Shown here in pieces: positions 7,743-13,275 of a stretch of 15,015 nucleotides of DNA; the first letter of the stretch is position 1, and each line of letters begins with the position of its first letter. Source of the stretch: an uncultured Coriobacteriaceae bacterium (GTDB taxonomy: Bacteria > Actinomycetota > Coriobacteriia > Coriobacteriales > Eggerthellaceae). The position numbers and the translations under genes were made by a program. The stretch covers positions 1 to 15,015 of the forward strand of contig CACZIP010000014.1 in the NCBI GenBank assembly GCA_902781245.1. Reading direction: 5' to 3'. Under the pieces are notes generated by a model that saw nothing but the letters and a program-made list of their open reading frames with translations, was not told the DNA's origin and searched no databases.

Positions 7743-7772
7743 ATGTCGTTTCCTGTCTGCTCGTCTCGTCCC

Positions 7773-7781
7773 ATTATCGCA
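7773..7781 (-). promoter_or_regulatory. Possible extended -10 promoter for the ATP-grasp gene
   Basis: In the gap after xerD the minus strand reads TGC-GATAAT, an extended -10 element, about 30 bases before the ATP-grasp start codon. There is no recognisable -35. The gene may therefore have its own start of transcription besides read-through from xerD. Confidence 0.35.
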
Positions 7782-7803
7782 TTCCTGTTCCGCTCTTGCC
7801 GAG

Positions 7804-8718
7804 CTATGTGTTGGAACGTTTCTTTGCACGAGGATGGGCGCTCAGGTATTCCTCTTGGATGTGCGAGCGATTGACGTGCGTGTAAATCTGCGTAGTGGAA
7901 ATGTCGGAATGGCCAAGTATCTCCTGAATGACGCGCAGGTCAGCGCCACCAGCAAGCATGTGGGTGGCAAACGAGTGTCGCAATGTATGCGGGTGCAGGT
8001 CGTCGACACCGATGGCTCCACCGGCTTTTGCCACGATCTTGTGAATCGACTGGCGCGTGAGCCGTCCTCCGCGGGCGTTCAAGAACACGGCAGATGTCGC
8101 TTTCGCGTAAGGTTTGACAAGTTCAGGGCGTCCCTCGTTCAAATAAGTGACCAGCGCATCCAACGCGCAGCCGCTGATGGGCGCGATGCGCTCCTTGTCG
8201 CCTTTCCCGACGACGCGCAGATACCCTTCCGAAAACGCGCAATCCATGAGGTCGAGTCCGGCGCATTCGCTCACGCGTAATCCGCATCCGTACAGAACCT
8301 CGAGGATTGCTTTGTTGCGCAACGAGATCGGGTCGTCGCCGACAAGCAGGTCAAGCAGCTTGTTGACTTGATCGATCGTCAACACGTCGGGCAACTTGTT
8401 CGGAGGGGCGGGCAGTTTCACGGTCGACGTCGGGTTGTTCGCAGCGTATTCCTCGCGCACGCAGAATCGGTGGAACCCTTTCAACACCGAGATATGCCGG
8501 TCGATGCTCGTCACGGCATAGCCGCGCTCGAGCAGGTCGGCTTCATATGCCACAATCGTGTCACGGTCGACGCGTTCGAGCTCGGAAATGCCAGCTTCAT
8601 CGAGAAACGACAGGTAATCTGCCAGGTCGGCGGCATACGCTTCGATGGTCAGCGGGGAAGAGCCCCGCTCGATGCGCAGGTGGGAAAGATACTCGTCGAT
8701 GGCATGTTCAATTCGCAT
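7804..8718 (-). CDS. xerD: Tyrosine recombinase, XerC/XerD family
   Basis: This is a site-specific recombinase, probably the one that resolves chromosome dimers at dif. At 304 residues it has the Xer length. The N-terminal SAM-like domain covers about 1-90 and the catalytic domain about 108-295. All catalytic residues are present: R148 (CGLRVSE), K172 (VGKGDKER), H244 and R247 (HTLRHSF), H270 (LGHSDIS) and the nucleophile Y279 (TQIYTHV). The ending ..YLSAHPRA is typical of Xer proteins rather than of phage integrases. No attachment site, excisionase or phage gene is nearby, which supports a housekeeping role. XerC and XerD cannot be separated by eye. The ATG lies only six bases after a TATAAT, so the mRNA may be leaderless. 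Confidence 0.92.
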   Translation of the reverse strand: MRIEHAIDEYLSHLRIERGSSPLTIEAYAADLADYLSFLDEAGISELERVDRDTIVAYEADLLERGYAVTSIDRHISVLKGFHRFCVREEYAANNPTSTVKLPAPPNKLPDVLTIDQVNKLLDLLVGDDPISLRNKAILEVLYGCGLRVSECAGLDLMDCAFSEGYLRVVGKGDKERIAPISGCALDALVTYLNEGRPELVKPYAKATSAVFLNARGGRLTRQSIHKIVAKAGGAIGVDDLHPHTLRHSFATHMLAGGADLRVIQEILGHSDISTTQIYTHVNRSHIQEEYLSAHPRAKKRSNT

Positions 8719-8730
8719 GCAGAAATTATA
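8719..8730 (-). promoter_or_regulatory. -10 element of xerD placed for a leaderless mRNA
   Basis: On the minus strand TATAAT (8730-8725) is followed by six bases and then the xerD ATG. Transcription would start at or next to the A of the ATG, and there is no ribosome binding site. The -35 is weak and would fall inside or next to the 5' arm of the repeat element copy 2. Confidence 0.6.
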
Positions 8731-8747
8731 CCCCGAGGATTGTGCGC

Positions 8748-8856
8748 ATATGCGTTATGCAATATGGGAGCGAAGCCGCTTGCGCAGACACTGTTTAGAA
8801 AATGCATAGATAAGTCGAGCAGCTGTAGGCAAGCTCCCATGTTGCACAACGCATAT
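8748..8856. repeat. Long hairpin with conserved 61-base core, copy 2
   Basis: The core is 8772-8832, also 61 bases. It matches copy 1 without gaps: left block 8772-8794, right block 8813-8830, with differences concentrated in the apex. The arms at 8748-8771 and 8833-8856 are complementary over 24 positions with two wobble-type mismatches. Arm sequence differs from copy 1 (ATATGCGTT.. versus GGCATGCGCC..). The apex retains a short pairing (TTTA with TAAG). This copy lies between divergent xerD and DUF1846 genes, so it cannot simply be a convergent-gene terminator. Confidence 0.85.
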
Positions 8857-8919
8857 CCATTCGAACGACACTCTAGGTTTTATGTCGCATGAGTTAAAAG
8901 GGGCGAGGGGTTGGAGGCG

Positions 8920-8938
8920 CTAAGCTATAATCGCTTAG
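8920..8938 (+). promoter_or_regulatory. -10 of the DUF1846 gene inside an inverted repeat
   Basis: TATAAT at 8926-8931 is bracketed by CTAAGC (8920-8925) and GCTTAG (8933-8938), a perfect 6-bp inverted repeat. It lies about 30 bases before the start codon. I see no good -35. The repeat could be an operator or chance. Confidence 0.55.
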
Positions 8939-8962
8939 TACGCGAATTGAAAGAGGTTTTTC

Positions 8963-10450
8963 ATGCGCAAGCGCATTGGTTTCGACAACGAAAAGTACAT
9001 CGAGTTGCAGACGGCGCGAATTCGCGACCGCATCGCCACGTTCGGCGGCAAGCTCTATCTCGAATTCGGCGGTAAGCTGTTCGATGACTACCATGCATCG
9101 CGTGTCTTGCCCGGCTTCGAGCCCGACACCAAGTTGCGCATGCTCCAGAGCATGGTCGACGATGTCGAGATCATCCTCGTCATCAACGCCAACCACATCG
9201 AGCACTCGAAGGTCCGCGGCGATTTGGGCATCACCTACGACGACGACATGCTGCGCCTCATGGACATCTTCAAGGGCTTGGGCTTCTACGTCGGCAGCGT
9301 TTGCATCACGCAATACCGCAATCAACCTGCTGCTGACGTGTTCCGTCAGCGCCTTGACGGCCTGGGGGTCAAGAGCTATCTGCATTACCCCATCGAGGGC
9401 TATCCGTATGCCATCGACCACATCGTGAGCGATGAGGGCATGGGCAAGAACGACTACATCGAGACCAGCCGCCCGCTGGTCGTCGTGTCGGCGCCTGGCC
9501 CTGGTTCGGGCAAGATGGCGACATGCCTCTCGCAGCTCTACCACGATCACAAGCACGGTGTGAGCGCCGGTTATGCGAAGTTCGAGACCTTCCCGATCTG
9601 GAATCTCCCGCTCGACCATCCGGTCAACATCGCCTACGAAGCTGCGACGCTCGACTTGTCCGACGTGAACGCCATCGACCCGTTCCATCTCGAGGCTTAC
9701 GGCGAGACGACGGTCAACTACAACCGCGACATCGAAATCTACCCGGTGCTCAAGGCCATGTTCGAGAAGATCGTGGGCGAGAGCCCCTACAAGTCGCCGA
9801 CCGACATGGGCGTTAACATGGCAGGTTTGGCCATCAGCGATGACGAGGTGTGCCGCGATGCGGCCAACCACGAGATCGTGCGCCGTTATTTCCAGACGGC
9901 CACCGAAGCCAAGCGCACCGGTGTGGGCGACGAGCTGGTCGCCAAAGCTGAAATGCTCATGAAGAAAGCGGGCGTCGATGCAGACCTTTCGCCTGCGCGT
10001 GCAGCTGCACTTGCCAAGGCAGAGCAGTCGGGCGGTCCGGCAGGCGCCATGGAACTTCCCGATGGCCGCATCATCACGGGCAAGACATCCACGCTTTTGG
10101 GTGCTGCCTCTTCGGTGCTTTTGAACGCGCTCAAGGCCCAGGCTGGCATTGACGATGAGCTCTACATCATTGCCGATGCTGCGCTCGAGCCCATTTGCAA
10201 CTTGCGCACCGAGCAGCTCGGGCACACGAATCCGCGTCTACATCCGCGCGAGATGCTGATCGCTCTGTCCACCTCTTCGCTGACGAGCCCCATGGCTGCA
10301 AAGGCCATTCAGGCTGCGGGCGACCTGCGCGGCTGCGATGTCTACTTCTCGGTCATCATCTCGTCCGACGATGAACAGCTCTACCGATCGCTCGGCATCA
10401 ACGTCTGCTGCGAGCCGCGCTACGAGCAGCATCGCTACTACCACAGCTAA
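8963..10450 (+). CDS. DUF1846 (UPF0371) family protein
   Basis: A 495-residue cytoplasmic protein of a family found in Firmicutes and Actinobacteria, with no settled function. Typical family segments are the N-terminal GFDNEKYIELQTARIRDRI (6-24), LYLEFGGKLFDDYHASRVLP (31-50), and a P-loop-like APGPGSGKMATC (177-188) after VVVS. These suggest nucleotide binding. The second half has the KFETFPIWNLPLDHPVN block (206-222) and a C-terminal segment with STSSLTSPMAAKA. The ATG has AGAGG six bases upstream. The gene stands alone, with its own promoter and terminator. Recognition is from memory of the family; the P-loop function is inference. Confidence 0.9.
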   Translation: MRKRIGFDNEKYIELQTARIRDRIATFGGKLYLEFGGKLFDDYHASRVLPGFEPDTKLRMLQSMVDDVEIILVINANHIEHSKVRGDLGITYDDDMLRLMDIFKGLGFYVGSVCITQYRNQPAADVFRQRLDGLGVKSYLHYPIEGYPYAIDHIVSDEGMGKNDYIETSRPLVVVSAPGPGSGKMATCLSQLYHDHKHGVSAGYAKFETFPIWNLPLDHPVNIAYEAATLDLSDVNAIDPFHLEAYGETTVNYNRDIEIYPVLKAMFEKIVGESPYKSPTDMGVNMAGLAISDDEVCRDAANHEIVRRYFQTATEAKRTGVGDELVAKAEMLMKKAGVDADLSPARAAALAKAEQSGGPAGAMELPDGRIITGKTSTLLGAASSVLLNALKAQAGIDDELYIIADAALEPICNLRTEQLGHTNPRLHPREMLIALSTSSLTSPMAAKAIQAAGDLRGCDVYFSVIISSDDEQLYRSLGINVCCEPRYEQHRYYHS

Positions 10451-10505
10451 GCAGACAAGAGAGTTTTCCGCTTAGAGCTCAAGGACAAGAATGCGTTCGA
10501 TGAAA

Positions 10506-10539
10506 GGGGTGCTGGCGCAGGCCGGCACCCCTCCTTTTT
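10506..10539 (+). terminator. Intrinsic terminator of the DUF1846 gene
   Basis: GGGGTGCTGG (10506-10515) pairs with CCGGCACCCC (10522-10531) with one G-U pair, followed by TCCTTTTT. It is 55 bases after the stop codon. Confidence 0.92.
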
Positions 10540-10593
10540 CTTCTCGAAAGTTTCGAGTCGTCTCTCCAGTGCAGGTGAACACAAGCGTCGACC

Positions 10594-10747
10594 CGCTTTT
10601 ATAGGCTCGCCTGCCGCTTGGTTGACCAGTGTTGATGCTGGTTCCGCTTTTTATAGGCTCGCCGGCCGTTTGACGGAAGGATGCGGGCGCTAGATCCCCG
10701 TTTGAAGGCTCGCCGGCCGTTTGACAGACGTACTCGGATTCAAATTC
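10594..10747. repeat. Three-unit tandem repeat of 51-52 bp
   Basis: Units start at 10594, 10645 and 10697. Each contains AGGCTCGCC (10603, 10655, 10706) followed by KGCCGYTTG; units 1 and 2 also share CGCTTTT and ATAGG ahead of it. Units 2 and 3 are identical over 19 bases around the core (AGGCTCGCCGGCCGTTTGA), while the other part of each unit is divergent. A period of 51/52 is not compatible with a stable reading frame. The palindrome array begins 51 bases after the start of unit 3. Confidence 0.8.
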
Positions 10748-11060
10748 GTCCATGGACCCAATATCTGCACAAATCGTCGGCTCCTCTGCAACGATACGAG
10801 GTCCCTGGACGATTGCGTGCATCAATATTGGGTCCATGGACGAATTTTCGGCAAAAAAGATGGAAGAAATCGTCCATGGACCCGTTATTTGCACAAAAGG
10901 CCGCTCGATTTGCACTGATATCAGGTCCATGGACGATTCGCGCGCAACGGCCCGCGCCGATACCAGGTCCATGGACGATTCTGGCGCAAGGGCTCGCACC
11001 GATACCGGGTCCATGGACGATTCTGGCGAGCGGGCGTGCAATGACCATGGATTCATGGTC
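10742..11060. repeat. Array of the palindrome GTCCATGGAC
   Basis: Exact copies start at 10748, 10832, 10872, 10925, 10967 and 11009. There is one variant, GTCCCTGGAC, at 10801, and a related hairpin GACCATG-GATT-CATGGTC at 11043-11060. Flanks are conserved and give each copy a direction: GATAYYRG before and GATT after. Copies at 10748 and 10872 point the opposite way to the others. The last copies sit at exact 42-bp steps (10925, 10967, 11009). Two pairs form long perfect inverted repeats: 23 bp (10742-10764 with 10825-10847) and 15 bp (10868-10882 with 10924-10938). No credible gene lies here. Confidence 0.9.
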
Positions 11061-11244
11061 GACTGGAACGTGAGGGATGGCATCCCTCCCTCGAGAGCGC
11101 TCAAACTATCCTCTTTTCGACCGCTATGCGATTGTCCGTTGTGCCTCAAAAAATATCTCACCCAACATCTAGCGTGCCTGGTTCCCGCTCGTGTTGAATT
11201 GCGCCAATGATGTGGTGAAATCGTCCATAAAGTGCAAAAAAGTG

Positions 11245-11277
11245 TTGCTTGGTGGGAGGTAGTGGGATAAAATGGCA
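11245..11277 (+). promoter_or_regulatory. mraZ promoter with MraZ-binding repeats
   Basis: TTGCTT (11245-11250) and TAAAAT (11268-11273) are spaced 17 bp and form a plausible sigma-70-type promoter. Between and across the -10 lie TGGGA (11253), TGGGA (11263) and TGGCA (11273), three repeats at exactly 10-bp period. MraZ is known in other bacteria to bind TGGGN repeats spaced by five bases upstream of its own gene and to regulate the dcw operon. Binding here would block the promoter. Confidence 0.8.
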
Positions 11278-11318
11278 AACGTTCGATGGAAACGTGTCGG
11301 AAGATGTGGAAGGAAGTC

Positions 11319-11771
11319 ATGGAAGAAGCGAAGAAAACCGTTGATCTCAACGGCTCTTACAGCTTCAAGACCGATGCAAAAGGTCGCGTGTCTCTGCCTG
11401 CAAAATTCCGCAAGGTTCTGTCGGACGACCTTGTCGTCACCAGTGCGCTCTCGGGCGACTACCTCATGGTGTTCGACGGCCAGGAAAGCTTCAATGCTTG
11501 GGTTGATGGGGTCTTCGCGGGCCGCTTCGAAGGTGGCTACAATCCCGCCATCCAGCAGCATCAGAAGCTGCGCAGTGCACTGAAGGGCAATGCATTTGAT
11601 GTGCAGCTCGACGGGGCAGGCCGCATTTTGCTGCCCGCCAACTTGCGCGAGAAGGCCGCCATCGACCGTGAGGTCGTCATCGTGGGCAACACGGGTTTCT
11701 TCGAGGTCTGGAGCGAAGCGCGCCGCAACGAGATGCTCGACGAGGTCGACGTCTCCAGCTTGCTGATGTAG
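11319..11771 (+). CDS. mraZ: Transcriptional regulator MraZ
   Basis: MraZ is a DNA-binding regulator at the head of the division and cell wall cluster. It is an AbrB-like protein with two repeated domains that assembles into a ring. In the 150-residue product the two signature repeats are DAKGRVSLPAKFR (19-31) and DGAGRILLPANLR (98-110). I chose the ATG at 11319 because GGAAGG ends about five bases upstream and the product then has family length. ATGs at 11286 and 11304 are in frame but lack a ribosome binding site, and the predicted transcription start (about 11280) would leave almost no leader for 11286. rsmH follows after 12 bases. The promoter carries its probable binding box. Confidence 0.94.
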   Translation: MEEAKKTVDLNGSYSFKTDAKGRVSLPAKFRKVLSDDLVVTSALSGDYLMVFDGQESFNAWVDGVFAGRFEGGYNPAIQQHQKLRSALKGNAFDVQLDGAGRILLPANLREKAAIDREVVIVGNTGFFEVWSEARRNEMLDEVDVSSLLM

Positions 11772-11783
11772 CGGCGGGCCACC

Positions 11784-12743
11784 TTGACAAACGAATATCG
11801 GCATATCCCGGTACTGCTCGCCGAGTGCCTCGAACAACTCGCACTCGAACCGAACCAAACGTTCGTGGACGCAACACTCGGCGGCGCAGGACATTCCCTC
11901 GAAGTTGCCAGGCAACTTGCACCCGAGGGCGTGCTCATCGGAATCGACCAGGACGACGCCGCACATGCGGCAGCCGCCAAACGCTTAAACGAAATACCCG
12001 ATGATCAGCGCCCCCATATCGAACTACTGCATGGCAACTTCGGGGATATGGATGAGCTGCTTTTGAGCGCGGAAATACCCGGCGTCGACGCGTTTCTGTT
12101 CGACCTGGGGGTCTCCTCACCTCAAATCGACACGCTATCTCGCGGCTTCTCCTTCAAAGAGGAGACGGCGCCCCTTGATATGCGGATGAATCCGGGGAAA
12201 CAAACACTAACCGCAGCAGAGGTCATAAACTCCTACAACGCACAAGACCTCACTCGGATCATCCGTATGTACTCTGACGAGAAATGGGCCAGCCGCATCG
12301 CGAGCTTCATCGTGAAGCGCCGCGAAAAGAAGCCGTTCGAAACGAGCGGAGACCTCGTCGACGCGATCAAGGCAGCAATTCCCGCGAGTGCACGACGCGC
12401 TGGTGGGCATCCTGCGAAACGGACCTTCCAGGCCATCAGGATCGAAGTCAACTCGGAGCTGACCGTCTTGAAGCGTGGTCTAGAAGCAGCGGTCCGCTGG
12501 CTAAATCCTGGCGGTAGGCTGGTGGTCATCTCGTACCATTCGCTGGAAGACCGGATCGTCAAGGAAACGTTGGCGGCAGGTGCTAACCGATGCACCTGCC
12601 CGCCAGACTTGCCCGTTTGTGCCTGTGGGAAAAAGCCGGTACTCGAAATTGTCACGCGCAAACCCATCGTGCCGACGCACGAAGAGATAGAGCGCAACCC
12701 GCGCGCACGCAGTGCGAAGCTGCGTGTCGCACGGAAACTTTGA
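11784..12743 (+). CDS. rsmH: 16S rRNA m4C1402 methyltransferase RsmH (MraW)
   Basis: RsmH transfers a methyl group from S-adenosylmethionine to N4 of C1402 in 16S rRNA, in the ribosomal P site. The 319-residue protein has the SAM-binding motif VDATLGGAGHS (28-38), the FDLGVSSPQIDT block, GFSFKEETAPLDMRM, the PAKRTFQAIRIEVNSEL segment, VISYHSLEDRIVK and the cysteine-containing CTCPPDLPVCACGKKP near the end. The start is TTG at 11784, with a weak GGCGGG upstream, 12 bases after mraZ. No upstream in-frame ATG is close, and the HIPVLL segment fixes the N-terminus. Codon use differs visibly from mraZ: several ATA, AGG and CTA codons and many CAA. Confidence 0.96.
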   Translation: MTNEYRHIPVLLAECLEQLALEPNQTFVDATLGGAGHSLEVARQLAPEGVLIGIDQDDAAHAAAAKRLNEIPDDQRPHIELLHGNFGDMDELLLSAEIPGVDAFLFDLGVSSPQIDTLSRGFSFKEETAPLDMRMNPGKQTLTAAEVINSYNAQDLTRIIRMYSDEKWASRIASFIVKRREKKPFETSGDLVDAIKAAIPASARRAGGHPAKRTFQAIRIEVNSELTVLKRGLEAAVRWLNPGGRLVVISYHSLEDRIVKETLAAGANRCTCPPDLPVCACGKKPVLEIVTRKPIVPTHEEIERNPRARSAKLRVARKL

Positions 12744-12801
12744 ATAGATGAAAACGAACCAAGCCACTGCAATTGCAGCTTGACCGAAATAGGAGTCGTC
12801 A

Positions 12802-13272
12802 GTGGCAAACGCGCAACAAGCATATCGCCTCGATGCATTTCCGATGTATGAGCCCGGTCGGGCGCGTTCGTCACAATCCGACATGCGCGTTGTGCGCGGC
12901 GGCGCAAATGCACAGCCGAAGGTCAACATTCTCGTTGAGATTGCGAAGATGGCAGCAATCGTGCTCGTTGTCGTCGCAGCGTTGTGCTTTGCGCGCATCG
13001 CGTTGACCAATGCAACAGTCTCCACGATGATCGAGAGCGATGCGCTCTCGGCGCAAATCTCCGAAGCTCGCTCGACGGGCACGTCTCTCGAAATGGAGCA
13101 GAGCACCCTTTCGAACACCGCGGCAATCAACAGCGCCGCGAAGCGCCTTGGCATGACCGCACCGTACGAGGTAGGTACGATCGCGCTGTCGCCTGATGTG
13201 GTGGCAACCGACGCCAACGGCTCGCTGTCGCTTTCCGGCACCGTCAAGAACGTCGTCGGAACTCAGGAGTAG
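12802..13272 (+). CDS. ftsL: FtsL-like cell division protein
   Basis: A short bitopic membrane protein between rsmH and ftsI, the position of ftsL in dcw clusters. FtsL forms a complex with FtsB and FtsQ and activates septal peptidoglycan synthesis by FtsW-FtsI (family knowledge). The 156-residue product has a basic cytosolic N-terminus, one membrane segment at about residues 44-68, a short extracytoplasmic coiled coil at about 75-110, and the AAINSAAKRLGMTAP segment (107-121) typical of the FtsL C-terminal end. It then carries an unconserved tail of about 35 residues. The start is GTG with AGGAG six bases upstream. FtsL sequences diverge strongly, so the call rests on position and topology more than on sequence. 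Confidence 0.82.
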   Translation: MANAQQAYRLDAFPMYEPGRARSSQSDMRVVRGGANAQPKVNILVEIAKMAAIVLVVVAALCFARIALTNATVSTMIESDALSAQISEARSTGTSLEMEQSTLSNTAAINSAAKRLGMTAPYEVGTIALSPDVVATDANGSLSLSGTVKNVVGTQE

Positions 13273-13275
13273 CCC

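Larger units (their letters stand above)
10540..11244. other. Gene-free interval between DUF1846 and the dcw cluster
   Basis: About 700 bases without a believable coding region. After the terminator it holds a small inverted repeat (CTCGAAA-G-TTTCGAG, 10543-10557), the 51-52 bp tandem repeat, the palindrome array, a 17-base palindrome-like hairpin (GAGGGATG-G-CATCCCTC, 11072-11088), GAGCGCTC (11095-11102) and a truncated array unit at 11217-11228. Open frames crossing it on both strands consist of translated repeat units, such as VHGP or GPWTI motifs, and do not look like proteins. Confidence 0.75.

Noticed and set aside
7092..7874. 260-codon open frame opposite the ATP-grasp gene
   Set aside because: It overlaps a gene with clear catalytic motifs, has no ribosome binding site and no recognisable domain.
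8894..10225. 443-codon open frame opposite the DUF1846 gene
   Set aside because: It is the antisense shadow of a strongly conserved gene; His/Arg/Val-rich composition with no motif, typical of the complementary frame in GC-rich DNA.
10594..11060. CRISPR array
   Set aside because: Repeats are imperfect, spacing varies (31-53 bp), the palindrome occurs in both orientations, and no cas gene is present.
10472..11350. Long open frame on the minus strand (292 codons) and several others crossing the repeats
   Set aside because: The translation is mostly repeat units (QTAGEP, VHGP, SMDD), changes repeat phase with the 51/52-bp period, overlaps the DUF1846 terminator and the mraZ promoter, and has no family resemblance.
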